Source: Botryococcus braunii (taxonomy: Eukaryota; Chlorophyta; Trebouxiophyceae). Taken from it: a DNA stretch of 64,000 nucleotides. Of this stretch, positions 1-17,500 are shown one piece after another. The stretch's first letter is position 1. Each line of letters begins with the position of its first letter. The stretch covers positions 485,009-549,008 of the forward strand of contig KV908403.1 of the NCBI GenBank assembly GCA_002005505.1, written 5' to 3'. The position numbers and the translations under genes were made by a program. The notes beneath the pieces are model-generated. The model worked only from the letters and a program-made list of their open reading frames with translations. It was not told where the DNA came from and ran no database searches.

Positions 1-998
1 TGTGTTGTGTATTACCTGTTAACACCCGTAAGTATCTGTTACTTTACTTATACACTCGCATCAGTTACGCACTCGTCCTCGTAACTGACCACCTGTACGA
101 ACCACGTCCATCGCACTATATTAGTAACATACTTTCAACAGTAACTAAACAACACAATGCATTTCCATCAATGTACATGCTTATCAGTAGGTTTTCTCAC
201 CGCTGCCGCCCGTACACTCTACACGTATGCAGCCAGTACTGTCACAACAGACAGTAAAACAACCTCCTGCATGGCATTGAATGTCATTTAGTATTTATAA
301 CTAAATGGACCTTCATTAACACCTTTGCACCATCATGCTCTTACACAACCGATGCACTAACCAGGGCTTACCGATATTCTTTACGTTTCCCACATGCACT
401 CGCAAAGCATGCTATCAGTCAAAGCAATATCCCGGCAGGTTCCAGACAGGTCCTTCAACGACTCACACTGAATAGGACTCCAGGCAACTTCTATAGAAAG
501 CCCCAACTGGCTGAGGAACGAGCTGCCGATCTGCCCCTCCTAGCTTGATCGCGCATTACGCACAATTGCAGATCACTGCAGAAAGGTGTACCTTATCACC
601 ACACCCTAAGTGTGTGAAGTACACTTGTCACACCCACGAAGTACAGACTTATGCTGTATCTTGCACACCTGTCCTACACGTGTACACTCTCGATAGGATC
701 TCTATCACAGTTCCTTGAACTTCATTGAGATCTGAGATCTGTACTTGCACGATTGCCTATGAACTTCTACCTCCCATGGAGAGCTCTCTCCAGGTCTCCT
801 AATACATAACAGCAATGTTTGTGTCCTGATGCAGGCGTTTTCCTTTGCACATCATATCTCCCTTCGTCCATTCAAGTGACGTGCCTAAAACCAATGATGT
901 GAATCAGAGAGAGCACCCATACTTACGTATATGTACATCCGTACATCCAGATCCGTACCTTATGCTCTCTCACAATACACAACAGTTACACTTAGACT
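1..998. other. No gene recognised
   Basis: About 1 kb of ordinary-composition DNA. No open frame longer than about 60 codons, no splice-consistent exon chain, and no match to the repeat families seen elsewhere in the window. Confidence 0.5.
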
Positions 999-1075
999 AA
1001 AGAGTGAAGCCTATCCTAACCGCACACCATAAATCGTGCATGCGGGTACGCGGAATCCAAGAGACAAAAGGTGAT
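999..1075 (+). repeat. Dispersed short repeat, copy 1 (GA-tailed element)
   Basis: Starts with the motif AAGAGTGAAGCCTATCCTAA, which recurs at 9237, 10492 (reverse), 18861 and 52840 (reverse). The body of about 70 bp ends around a conserved ACGCGGAATC motif. As at 9237 and 10315-10492 it is followed by a G-rich stretch and then a GA microsatellite. The 10315-10492 copy shows that this is a mobile element. Confidence 0.7.
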
Positions 1076-1267
1076 GGGGAAAACTATTTGGAACATGGCA
1101 GAGAAAGGCACGGTGCGAGCCACACGAAAAGGAAGGGAGGAGGGGGACAAAAGGGCGGGGGGGGGTGGGGGAGGAGGGAAAGGGGGCGGGTTTGAAAAAA
1201 AAAAGTCGAGGGGGGGGGGGGAGAGAGAGAGGGGGGGGGCGGGGAGGGAAGGAGGGAGAGATAGATG

Positions 1268-1424
<157 letters not shown>

Positions 1425-1619
1425 GGGAGAGAGAAAAGATTGTAACAGACGATGAGAAGTGAAGAGAGAAACCCTAGGAAGGGGTGGGGAGTGGCCCCAT
1501 GGGAGATCTCTAGAGGGGAGATGGGAGGGAGGATGAGAGAGCGAAAGACGGGGAGGGGGGAGAGGGAGAGGGAGAGGACATGTGGTCACACTGTTAGGTT
1601 ATGGGCATTCGGCATCACC

Positions 1620-1945
1620 TGTAAGCAAGCAGACAGGTCGTAAGTTCGTGCCACTCCAGCTACCGTCCTTGACGACTGTGTGCTCTTTAGACACATGCAA
1701 CTGCATGAACAAGACTGGCATCCTTATGTGCCCAGTATCTTTCCAAACCAGTTGTTCGACTATGCGGTGATCGCAGCTTTAATAGTCCTTTCACACTAAC
1801 GCGTAATCTAAATCAGATTGTACCTTATGTTCGAAATAGACCTCATCCGAACGTGTCTTGAGGTACCTTATGTGGATAGTGGACCCGTATCCTAATAATG
1901 TAAATTTGAAGATCACCTAAAGCACAAGGCATTCTATAATGTATG
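1620..1945 (+). repeat. Degenerate copy of the 43-kb repeat family
   Basis: Several blocks match 43196-43850 in the same order: an AAGCAGACAGGTCG block, a TACCTTATGTTCGAAA block and a CTAAAGCACAAGGCA block near the end. The spacing and the promoter-like character at 43 kb suggest an LTR or similar element end. This copy lacks the internal duplication seen at 43 kb. Confidence 0.5.
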
Positions 1946-2009
1946 TTCACAACTCAACACACACTTGACCATATGTCCTGAATTGAGAGGGAAAACTGTT
2001 GTAGGACAT

Positions 2010-2560
2010 GACCTTATAGGATCAACTGATGGACTACTTCAGCGGCATTTTTCTTCTGTCCGGGCAAAACAGTATTGCCTGCCTGGTTGACCTGGTCGGC
2101 ACAACACTGTTTCGCATCGGGTGTAATATACTGCATTTGTCTTCCAGCACAACACTGTTTTGCATCAGCTGATGCAAAACAGCTTCTGATATACTGCATT
2201 TGTCTTCTAGTCCGTCCTAGGAAACTGACTGTGAAGGGGCATTTCTCCAGACATTAACTCAAGGTAGTTTCAAGGAGTGTTTAGGCGGGCAACTTGTGCC
2301 CCTAAACAGAGTGACTAGGACTCATCTATTTCATTAAGCCAGTTATAAAGGTAGTTTTGTGCGGGAGACGTTACGGGACTCTGTTTTATCGAGTCCCCTG
2401 GGCGCCAAACACGGTCAGGGCATTTGAGCGCACGGTGCAACAGCTCGGGCATTCACTGGTTGGCCTATTGCGCCACGGATGTCCCAGAGCCCTGTCTGTT
2501 GTATGCAATTTGTATCTGGATTCTTTTAATGTTGTTTCAATCGGTGCAGGTTGGAAGTAG
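2010..2560 (+). mobile_element. Degenerate LTR related to the copia LTR at 60343-61149
   Basis: Aligns in the same orientation with the first part of the LTR at 60343-61149. Shared blocks include GGCACAACACTGTT, a stem-loop of GGGACTC/GAGTCCC at 2375-2397, and TGGGCGCCAAACACGGTCAG just after it. No internal retrotransposon coding sequence flanks it, so it is a solo or truncated LTR. It has short internal duplications (the CAACACTGTTTTGCATCAG region occurs more than once). Confidence 0.65.
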
Positions 2561-3050
2561 CACTCGCGGTAGAAGCAGTTGGTACCGCTCCCACTGATAG
2601 CTGATTTGAAGCTGTGTCGTCACGGCAACAAGTTGCCTAGAGAACTTGTCCGGCAGAGACCTCATCGACAGTCACTGAATACTTGTTTGCGAACCCACAA
2701 GTACCTCACTGCTCAGAACTTTATACAAAAACCAACTTGCTGAAACAGACGGCAGGGTTGGTGTTGGATCTGGGTTTGCTTCCATGGAGTCGCCCTCCGG
2801 TTCAAGCCTGGCCCATGTCCAACCCCACCCTTCTGTTTTTGTTATTATTTTCCCTTTTGGAAAGCAGGAAAAGATATGCCAAGCATCATTTGTGAAGCTT
2901 CACACGTGCATGGGTACCGCTCTCTGCACTAGGAAAAACTTTCATCAGAGGTTTTCCACTTGAAGAAGTCTTGTGCAGGCAATTCTGATTCGGGACTGCT
3001 GACTCAGGAGCCCTTAGAAGACTAATTAGTTAGGAGTTCTGGGCCAGGGG
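2561..3050. other. No feature recognised
   Basis: Unique-looking sequence between the LTR relic and the inverted-repeat element. No convincing coding potential or repeat match found. Confidence 0.4.
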
Positions 3051-3496
3051 GAAAAGTGTGGGTGTTTGTCCCATGGGTAGCAGGCAAAACACCTTCGAGG
3101 GAGGAAAATTCCGAGCCATATGCCCGAGTCCCGCAGTCCAACCGGCACCAACGTGACCCAACACAACTCCGATTCCCCCATGGCTGGCTTCCAACGCTGT
3201 CCTTGAAGTTGTTGCCATGTATTGCCCCTAGTAGCCGTGGCATGGGAGGTCCGCCTCCGCTGGTTATGGCTACCACCACAGACAGCCTAGGATTAAATGT
3301 GGAGATCACCCAGGGGTTCCGGGATAAGCACCAGTGTGGACCACAGTGGACTGTGCGGGAGTGGAAGCATTTTGGAAATAATTTGGCAGCATCTACCGGC
3401 AATCACTAGCATCGGGACTCGGACATAAGGCGCTGAATTTTTCCAATTCATGGTGTTTGTCCCGGCACCACTGGGATAAACACCCACGCTCTTTTC
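3051..3496. mobile_element. Small non-autonomous element with terminal inverted repeats
   Basis: The two ends are imperfect inverted repeats of about 80 bp: the left end reads GAAAAG-TGTGGGTGTTTGTCCC, and the right end, read in reverse complement, gives the same pattern with a few changes. The similarity continues inward to a CGAGTCCCG block. The total length of about 446 bp and the lack of coding capacity fit a MITE-type or foldback element. I could not find a clear target-site duplication. Its open frames (for example 3056-3409) are not genes. Confidence 0.6.
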
Positions 3497-4355
3497 TATA
3501 GCATCGAATTGGCATCATGGCAGCAGATGGTAGCGGAAATGCTTATAGTGCGCCTGACCCGTCACACCCTGACACGCCAACAAAAAGGGGAGTTAAGAAC
3601 ATGAAGTACACCCCTTTGGCACCATCCTGCACTAGACTCCTTTCCTCCCAGCAATAGCCAGATGCCAAGATGAACCACACAGGCAAGCCAGACTCCCCGT
3701 GTGGTATGCTACCCCCGTTATTGTACTGTGAAAGATGTACCACGAATCCAGGAGCAGTCTGCAATGTAGCTACCCACGCTGTGTATTGTACATTGCAATT
3801 GTTCTATCTGCTCATGAAAGTTGAGATGACTCTTATCAGAGTTTTCAGTCTGCAGCTGTGCTGAGCCACGAGTCGTGGCCCAGGACTAGAACAAGTTTAA
3901 AGTGTGCATGACCCGGGGCACGCCGAGTAAAGATTTATGGAAGCACCACACATGCTGTCCCCCTGCACCCGTACACGAAGCTCCTTTTCCTCCACCAGCG
4001 TAACCAAGCCCTTGAGGAACAGCACAGACACACAAGTTTGCATACAACGCTCCCTCTTGGTTAAATGGTGCAGGCCCACGACTCCTGGGGTCAGGAGTCC
4101 TGACAGTACCGTTACGTGCGGTACGGTGCGGCCATTGTACCGGCAGTCCGGCAGCTGTCCCTCGACGTGACTTACCTTCACGACCTGTCTCCGGCCGACC
4201 TACACCACTTGCAAATACTACAAAGTTGGTACCGCTCCTCAGTGTTGCCAAAGGTTTTGGATGGAGCAGCTCCTGCACGATCTGCATGTTCGGCGAAGCA
4301 TGTAGACGTTTTTCGGAGTCTTGTCGCTTCAAGATTTTTGACCCTGAGGAGGCAC
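3497..4355. other. No gene recognised; upstream of the 4356 gene
   Basis: No supported exon. It may contain the promoter and 5' leader of the plus-strand gene beginning at 4356. The frame that starts there stays open upstream to about 4104 without an ATG. Confidence 0.4.
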
Positions 4356-7027
4356 ATGGGGGAGTTTGAGTGGCTTTATGCGTCAGTAGGAGCAGGTGTG
4401 GGTGCCGCTCTTGCAGGAGGTTCTATATGGTTGTGGAGTGGCAGGCACCTCAACGACTTGCCTGCTTCCGAGACCAGTAAGCCCGTCGGCCAAAGGCCTA
4501 CTTGTCAGCTGATTCAAACTATCCCCATATAATACCATCCACTTACTTCCATACACTGGTGACAGATGATGGACAAGCGAAGACTGAAGCGGTTGTGCAC
4601 GCCCAACGGCAAGCCTGTTCCGAAAATCAACAGAGTTTAGCGATCAACATAAAAGATGTACATGACAGAAGCAGCTCCAAACGAAGTCGCACAAAGAAAG
4701 TCCGCATACAGACACTGGAAGATTCAGGCCAGAGTTTTAATATTAAGGCTCTGAGGGACTGCAACACTCCCAGAGGTGCTGCCTCTGAAACTCTGCAAAC
4801 AACAAGGGGACATTTCCATCGTAAGCTTTCCACAAATATTTTTAACACAACAAAGGCTTGGAGATCTGCAGATGGAATGGGAAGAACCTGGACGGTGTCC
4901 CGTCTGTTATCGTTGAACTGGGATGGAAGTGAAGAATTTGGCTTGCAGACTGCCAAGCAGCAAAAATACTGCACAACAGGACAAGATCGAGCAGAAAACT
5001 GTGTTCACATAAAACTGTTCAACCCACCAAACACTGGCGACCCACACAGGTTGGCCAAGTGGCAACTCTGGTGGTAGAGTGACATGCATGGAGGAAAAAC
5101 GAAGATGGGGGCGAGAGCCCTAAACTCCCGCATGGAGGGGTTGTACAGTTCCATTCTACTCCAGTCCCAGCAACTCCAGAAATCTTGCCGTCTTCCTTCT
5201 GTGTAGTATGCAGACCAAAGTCCAATGCTCTGCAGTAGTGTCTAAAGAGGTTCTTGCACAGGATATACGGGGCTGGGGGTTCATCTGCTGGTGTGGCACT
5301 TCTGGCAGTTGCAAAGTTGAGCTGAAGAGTTGTCTGCCTTGAATTGAGCTACAGAGTTGTCTGCACTAGAGACCAGGGGGGTTTGATCAGTGAAAGGCTG
5401 AAAGAAAATATGTGGCCTTAGGGTTAAAACGCTGCGTATGCTGCAACTTCGTCCAGCTAGTCCCACAGAAATTGCTGAGAGAATTTCGAGCCCAAATTCC
5501 TTGGACAGGTAGGGTCCAGAAGCTACCTCATTATCTAACCTGTCCTCACAAAGGCACAACTCTTCTACCTTCAACTATTTGTCGCCTTGACTTGAATGCG
5601 ATTATGCAAACATGGCCCAGGGTAGCTCTGCAACGACAGGAGCACCAGCTCGAGATGTGGCAGGTGACAGGCCCCAGTGCTTCCTGCCCTAGACTTGTGT
5701 CTGCATAATCAATCTTGTATATTTCGGAGTCAGGATTGTGTACGTCAAGTTCTCACATCTTCATCATCTGAGCCAAGCTCACCATGTTTATCATCTGGGC
5801 TTCTCCATGAAGAACGTGAGTGGGTATGAGAAAGCTTGTGGGGTACGAAAAGGGGTTGCTTCCGCACAACTACGAGTCGGCATGGAAAGCTTGTGCAATT
5901 TGCAGGAGCACTACGGCTTCCAGAAGCAACATGGAGATGGAATTGTAAATGAAGGCCCCACTCTCATCGGGTCTATCTTCCGCCAGCAAGTTGCCGAGTA
6001 TGACGGCAAATCACAGCTTTTCTCCCCACGCATTTATGTCCGCTCAGAACCGGAGACACACAAATCCATGCGCCATGATCTCTCATATGACCCAGGCCCC
6101 CCAAGCAGTCTGAGAATGTACCCTAGTGAAACACCAATCTCGCAACCCAGTTTGGGTCTGGCGAATGAACCCCCAGATGACCAGTCTAACTTCTCTCTGC
6201 CACGATTTGAACTTCAACGCCTGGACACAGAAACTCAGCTGAGCTGCCAGTCCCTCGCAAGCCCAACAGAATGGAGAGATAATCTGGCATTCTGCGATGC
6301 TGATGGTGATCTAGGAGTCGAAATGGAAGCACAGGCAGGATCTCAAAACCTTTGGAGTTGCCTTTCCACCATGCGCAGGCCACATGCGCATAGTGATCCC
6401 CTTGGTGCAGAAGCCGAAGCCCCATTGCATCGGACAGTATCATGGATTGTTTGTGTTACATTTGAGGAGATCCTTCCACACCCCAGCAGGGGGCTCCTCA
6501 GCCGGATGCTGCGACTAACGGATGTCCGCAGCACACCATTTGAGGATTCCCCAGAACCCTTGCTGCATCTTAGGCCATCCACTGATTACTTATTGACCTG
6601 CTCTGTTCGCCCATGCCTGCCAAACGTACCCTTGCCGGAGGCACTCCGGCTTTGGGTTGGTATTACAGGACATGAGACAGCAGTGGATATGGAGCGTGGC
6701 AGAACAGACGACGCAAAGGTATGGCTGGGATCAGGCTGCTGGCGCTCTCCGGAGATGCCCTTGCTGGCAGATACCAACAATATGAGACAGGCAAGGTTGA
6801 GGGGAAGACTTACAATCACGTCCCTTCTTGACTGCGGGGCCAGCAAGCATACATTGCAAGGCGGAACACAATGGAATTTCCAAGCGCACTTCAGCAGGCA
6901 TGAACAAACCCTGTTCGATTCTCTATTACAGAATGATACATTGATCTCTAATAGTTATCGTTCCACATGGATGCCTAAACAAGATTTTAAGTCTCACAAA
7001 CCGTACAGCAAACCTGTCTCGGAATGA
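4356..7027 (+). CDS. Unrecognised protein with N-terminal hydrophobic segment
   Basis: Hand-built gene of at least four exons; I do not recognise the family. Exon 1 is 4356-4476 and opens with ATG; residues about 6-26 (WLYASVGAGVGAALAGGSIW) are a strongly hydrophobic, Ala/Gly-rich segment, read as a membrane anchor or targeting sequence. A GTAAGC donor at 4477 and a CAG acceptor at 4565 join it in frame to exon 2 (4566 to about 5064, 3' end unresolved), which is basic and Ser/Thr/Gln-rich. A short exon 5469-5508 is plausible. Exon 4 (5734-7027) is one 431-codon frame ending in TGA, too long to be chance at this composition, and carries most of the protein. It has many Leu/Pro/Ser residues and no motif I can name. 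Total about 640 aa. Its 3' end converges on the ubiquitin-L40 gene, 325 bp between stops. Confidence 0.55.
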
Positions 7028-7351
7028 CCTTTAAAATCTGATCCTCTCTTGACTCTTGCCTAGGCAGCTGTCAATGATAATGATCCTCATCATGACTAGT
7101 GCTTTTTGTAACAGGGATGCCAGCGACCTTCCCCATGACACGAGAATCAATGCAGCAACCGCCCATGAAGCCCTGTACTGGACATCATTCGGCGGTGCAA
7201 TACCATCAACTGCCCACCTGTGGGCACAGATCACTCCACAGCTGGTCAGCAATACCCACATGCACGGAATGGACTCCACATGCCAGGCCAGGAGCTTTAC
7301 AGTGTAGAAGTCCCAAGCCCTACTGCCACAGATTGCAGAGTCTGTTATTTC

Positions 7352-9236
<1,885 letters not shown>

Positions 9237-9420
9237 AAGAGTGAAGAAGAAGAAGAAGAAGAAGAATTACATCAACCCAAGCCTATCCTAACCGCATACC
9301 ATAAATCCATTTTGCAGGGACGCGGAATCTAGGAGCCAAATATTAAAGGTCATAATGAGAGGGAAAGAGAGAGAGCGAGGGAGGGGGTGAAAAGGGGGGA
9401 AAGAGAGAGGAAATGAAAAT
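9237..9420 (+). repeat. Dispersed short repeat, copy 2 (GA-tailed element)
   Basis: Begins AAGAGTGAAG, is interrupted by a GAA expansion, and resumes at AGCCTATCCTAACCGCATACC, ending around ACGCGGAATCTAGGAGCC and a GGTCATAATGAG stretch. It then passes into purine-rich sequence and the compound microsatellites. Same family as 999-1075 and 10315-10492. Confidence 0.7.
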
Positions 9421-9429
9421 ATATGTATC

Positions 9430-11570
<2,141 letters not shown>

Positions 11571-14525
11571 TACTACTCACATATATAACTCCGTGTGTAC
11601 CCAGGGATTTTCCCCTGCAGGTTTGCCACTTTTTCTATGCCTGGGCTTAGCGCTCTGAAGACACTTTGAAACGTGAGCTGCGGATTTCACGGATAACAAT
11701 CTTACCCTTCAGGCTCTGCTCTGATGTATAGCCGTCCAAATGTTTTGCCTCCAGCAAGGTCGCCATGCAGGAGGACCCCCTCACGTTCTTTGTGGCTGGT
11801 CCGTGGGTTATATATTTAGCACACCCTCTTACAGATAACTTTCAGACTTCCAAAGGCCTTTATCCTGCGCAGCTTTTGCCATTTACATATTTGAACTACT
11901 GTAGAGTTTCTATAAATAAGGTCCGCTTCTAGTTGTAGCAAAGTGCTGAAGGATGGCTGATAAACTTCCTAGGTATTAATACTGCTGAATTTTATACATT
12001 CATTGAACATGTAAACCATTGTAATCCCACAGGGAAATTGGACTAGCTATACTTCTCTCCTCCAGATGGCGCTGCCCCCTAGCTCTGAGTGGATAGCGCT
12101 GAACCGTGACCACAAGTGAGGAAGAGAATGCATGTACCCTGTATTAATAGCACACCACGGTACATGTTACACAGACGGCACTTCACTTTCATTGTGGAGA
12201 AGAAAGATAAGGGGCTTTTGAGAAGTACAAATATTGGTACCATGAAACCGAATTGCAAGTCTGTGTCCAGTATAATCTGTCGGCTCTAAAACCAGGCATG
12301 GATAAACCGGTGTACTGTGACAGTGGAAGGCTGTGAAGCCTCTGACACACTCTGAATCATAGTGGTGACGTCTTGCCCTACACTATCTATCCCTCTCACA
12401 CATGGTAAGCCTAGGGTCAGTGACAGTTTCGAGGACTTGCACTTCCATACACCAACAGCTGTCTTCCCCCACCCATCACAACTTGGTTCATCGTTCGAAA
12501 CTCGGTGACACCACTGTTGGCGCATAGAACCTTTCAGAGGTGCACAGAGAAAAGCTTACGAGACCCCGTCACTGGACATCATTTTCAAGGATTCCCTGTT
12601 TCCCTTTCCTGCACATGTATCCATCCAGTTGGGTTTTTGGCTTGATACTATTGGTCGTCTACTGTTCTCTCAGCAGGTGTAGGCATTACTTGAGCCCAGG
12701 AAAGACTCTACCTCAGGCGGTGCACACCGTGGCTCAAGGGTAGTATAAGTCAAAAATCAGCAATATCTCATATCCAGAAGCTTTGATGAAGGGGGAACAG
12801 CGAGGGAAAAAAGAAGGGGGGGGGGGGGGCACGGACAGCGTGAAAGGGGCGAAACCCGAGAGCAGAGATCGACCAGCCCACAAGCACTGATAACTCAAAT
12901 AGCCCAACAGCACTCCAAATAGCAAGTAGGCAGGAGATTTCGAAAATGAGAAGAATGCGGGACAGCTGTTTAACTGGGCTAAAAGGCTTTGCAGCTTCAG
13001 CGATTTGACGGTAATGACAACTTTAATGACATCTGCTTACACAATGAAGATGCATTATCTTCATTAAACTGAGAAAAGCCAATAACGGAGCGGAATATAA
13101 TCCATTCCAAAGCTAGGCGTCTGGTCGAAGTGCATTCAGGAGGTGCCTACACATTGACTCCAGTGGAGCCATGTTCTCACAGGACCTATAAGCACGTATG
13201 CAGGACAACACCTCTTCCTGTAATAGTTGATCCCCAGCCTATTAACAGATCTCCTGGTTAACAGATGCTTCCACAGCAAATCACGCCACGCTAGGCGCAC
13301 GACCAGCAATTCAGATTTATATCACAGGCAAAATTCAAAAACGATGCTTCACACTTGTAACACTTTTCACAGCCCCTAACCGTGATCCCCCTTTTCTTCC
13401 CTGAGCTTCCCGAACAGTAATGCACTACATGGCCGACTCGATCAATTTTCACGTGCAGCAAGGACTTTTTTGTAACAAAATCCACTGCTACCAAAGTTTA
13501 ACATTTCAGTTACCGTCTGAGTACAGACAACTCATACAAAACTGCAGCATAGCTGCTGGTGGTATTGGTAGACATGTGTTGGTGGCAACTGCTGCTGTTG
13601 ATTCCAGGAGAAAAGATCAGCAAGTCATGTCCAATATGTATGATATCTATCACACGTCGAGGTGACTCCTGATCCCACACAATTCTGAAAATCATTCAGC
13701 GAATGAGCTTTCCTACATCCCTAGCAAGATAGGAGAGCCCTTGGCATGCCATGGAAACAAGAGGCTGGTCCAGCCTTCACTCCCTATAGGGAAATCCAAA
13801 AAATGGACACAAATACTACCGGAAGTCTATAAATTACACCCCTACGATTTAGGACAAGCAAGATGCACCCCTGTGATTTAGGAGGCTGCAATCACAGACC
13901 GATTGAATTTGCCAAACTTCCCAGGCTGCAGTCCAGCAGGCTGTCGCGCAGAAACTTGGGAGGACTTAACCTGCACCCGCACATCAAATTCTCTTACACC
14001 CAGAAAAGAAGCTACCTGTTCTACTCCCCATACCGTTGCTTCCCATACCACCTCCAAAACCAATGGTCAAAGCAATTTGGGAAACCTGCAGCCCCCTAGT
14101 CCGTGGCACACCATAACATGACCTAAAGAGTCCCGCCACATTGGCTGCTAAACACCTGGCAACACTCAAGGAAAGGTACAGAAACTCGTTACATTGGATT
14201 CGTGTGTATGTCGCAAACTCACTTGGCCTAGCCATCCAGTCTTTTAACTATTACAGAACCCCCATGAACGTGACACTTTCACATTGACCTGCCCATCCAA
14301 GGTGATGCTAAACATGCTCTTCCACAGCCTACCCCCTTGAACCGACGACTCTCCACGTCAGCGAGCGACTACAAACGAGTCCAGCAGGATCATGTGAAAC
14401 AAACAATCCATACAATTACTGAACTCAACATCCCAACAAAAGAACGTCATTCGATTTGAAAACATGAGCAAAAGACGGGTCGATAAATGAACAAAATCAG
14501 ATGAATTGACAAAAAAGTACGCGGT
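11571..14525. other. No gene recognised (about 2.9 kb)
   Basis: Unique-looking sequence between the repeat array and the CobW-WW gene. Open frames are short and have no splice-consistent chain. The last few hundred bases probably hold the 3' UTR of the minus-strand CobW-WW gene. Confidence 0.4.
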
Positions 14526-17500
14526 CTACAAACATTTGGTGAAGCGACATGTTCGTTGCATCCACACAATCGACAGAGTGACCTTCGGCTTCACCTTGGA
14601 TGCAGATGCAGCAATCAATGGGCGCTCCCATGTCTTCTCCCCTGTGCTACTGTTCACGAAATAAGGCCGTCCCGTGCAGGGATCGACATGCTGCTCCCAT
14701 CCTTCAGGCAGGGCCTCCCAAACGCACGTCCGAAACCCATCAACCAGATCCTGCAGGGCTCAACAACATCCCATTATCAGTTGGGCAGCCATACATTATG
14801 TAAACTTCCCTTCAGGTATATAACACAACCCAACAGTGCACAAACTTACAGTAAGCCACCCCATAAGCAGATAGCTAGTCCCCCCCCGGGGGGGGGGGGG
14901 GGGAGGGGGGGTGTGGTCTCAAAAACTCACCTTCCGGGTTAAGTGTTTCCCAATAAAGACAATTTGGTTTACTGGCTCATCGTCAGCCCAGGTGGAGGAA
15001 CATGGACCAAAGCAGATCGTGTCATGCACTCCCTGGAACACAAACTTCGTCTTCTCTTGTCCCTGTTCACAGCACCAACAACATAAACTCATGAATGTGG
15101 AATCAACCCCATAGCAATGCAAGCAACAGTACACTATCATCACTCATTAAAACAATCCCCCCCCATAAAAGTAACAAAACCCATAACCAAATCCAAAAGA
15201 CACCAGAGATCATGGTTAATGCACATACCTTGATGCAGAGGAGGCCCTTGCAACGCATGATGTCGCGGCCCTTCTCCAGGAGAAGATCCTTCATGAACAT
15301 ATTGAATCTGTACGGGTCCAGAGGGCCGTGGGCTGTGATACCCACACTGCTAACACCAGACATGTCATGCAGCCTCTTTCGTCTCCTCTTTGGACGCCTT
15401 GCTTTTTGCTGCAACAGAACATGAAGACAAGTGTCAGCAAGAATTCCCACAAAACAAACCCACATCTTCTGCATCAAGTGCTCCACCCATCAGAGGAGCA
15501 GGTCACAGCAAGGGCAAGGAAAGAGAGCTACGGAACGCATGCCCCCCCCCCCCCCCCCCCCAAACACACACATAACAAACCACATATACACACACTCTCA
15601 CACAGAATTCCAAAAAAAAAAAAGGGAAGATACAGATGAAGTGAGAGCAAGGAAGCCGCGTCTGATCCAACCAGAAGGGACATGCACCAACACTGCTTTC
15701 AGCAACTCCTTACCTCCTCTTCTTGCTCAGAGATCATTGAGCCAGCTGGTGTGTCATCCCCTGCTGCACTGCGTTTTCCAAGGCACGAGTCCATGGACCT
15801 GCGCGAGCCCTGACTGACTCGCTCAAGCGAGGGCCTTGCAGCACCCCCTCCACCGTCCCGCAGACCCTCTGCTTCTACAGTAGAGCGCTCCATAGCCGAA
15901 CCCACGCTGATTCTTTCAAACTTTGACTTGACCTTTGCTTGGATACCTTCATCCACATCGGTTCCCTCCTCTTGCTCATGCACATGATGAGCATCATCAT
16001 CTTCATCTTCAGAGTCGGAATCCATGAAATTAGGATCCACCTGTTGTCAAGAAGGCGTCAGTACTGCCTGTCACTGCCAGCTAAAACCAACCAAAGCACA
16101 TGGGCATTGTTGATAAGCAGCATTCACACCACGGGCAAGAGTTTGAATAGATAACCGGTGCCGAGGCACACACTATTCGTAAGAACCCCCCATAAATACT
16201 GTCTGCCTTGGACATCCCCATCCACCTCTCCCTCGCCCCAGCCAAGGCATACAAAGCAGAAGGAAGCGCCCGTCAACCATCACTTGCCCACCCCACTACA
16301 TACAAAGCAGAACTGAGCAAAAACACACCAAAATCGGCAGAAACAAACTGGAATTTGGCATGCACTAATGTCAGGATACATCAGATCCCCACCCAATGCG
16401 TGGATACTCTATAATATTCCAATTGCAACTCGGGCCAGTCGGCATGCAACTGCCAACAGAGGCAATGACTAGAAACCTGCAGAAACATGCACAGTCCACC
16501 CCTCATAATCGGAAAATGAGATGAGTATTGACCTGCAAAGCTCGTTCTATCGAGAATGAATTAACATTCATCAACATGTCCCACGTTGGCCTCAGGCTTT
16601 CGTCATTGCCACTGAGCTGGCACTCCATCAAGTGAGCTGTCATATTCACAGCCCGGACCATCCCTCGGGCTTTCGCGAGATCCTCAGGGGAAACCAAATC
16701 GATTTTATTCAGCAAGATTGTATCAGCAAAGGCAATTTGGTTTGCAGCCTCGTCCACAGCATCTGGCCTCCGTTCATCAAGAAGCTGCATTAACCCGCCA
16801 AAAATGCCCTTACACAACCCAATGAAGCAATACCTAGCTGCACCACAAGGCCACGTTCAAGCCTCTACAGACAACTCCAGCATTCCGAGGATCTTACCTT
16901 AGAAATATGCTGCGCATCCACGAGACACCTGTGCCATGCCGGCAACCCTTTAGACTTGAGGAACAAAACTAAATCCCTCAAACAAATGAAAAACGCCTGT
17001 TTTGAGATGAGGGCGTACAAAACGGAGTCGAGCCGGAAGCGGGCATTAATCCAAGGGTTGGCAAAAAACGTGAACACCTGCAGGCCATCCAAAATTATCC
17101 ATTTAGACATGCAGGGGTTGAATGTGTCGAACACTTCGTAAAAGTCGCAGAAGGGTACCCACCACTGGTCCAGGGTCCGCGAGCCCGGTGGTCTCGAGTA
17201 GCACCGCATCAATAGGCCGAGACCCATATCTTCGCGTCCTTTCTTCCAACTCTTTCAGAGCATCTATAATATCAGAACGAAGCGAGCAGCAAACACAGCC
17301 GTTCTCGAGACTTACAACATCCTCTTTCGCAATCAGGTTCTCACTTACTGCAAGCATTCACAAAAAACCGTCATTCGCATCGTCGCAGAGTCAACATTTG
17401 CCACAAAAAGAGTAACAAAGCAACTCCGTATCCCACAATACAACAAAAGTCCGCCCAGAGCAGACAGAACCTCTAACACGAGTGGTATAACAGCCAGGAC

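Noticed and set aside
3056..3409. 117-aa open frame
   Set aside because: Lies within the inverted-repeat element at 3051-3496 and overlaps equally long frames on the other strand; no coding signal.
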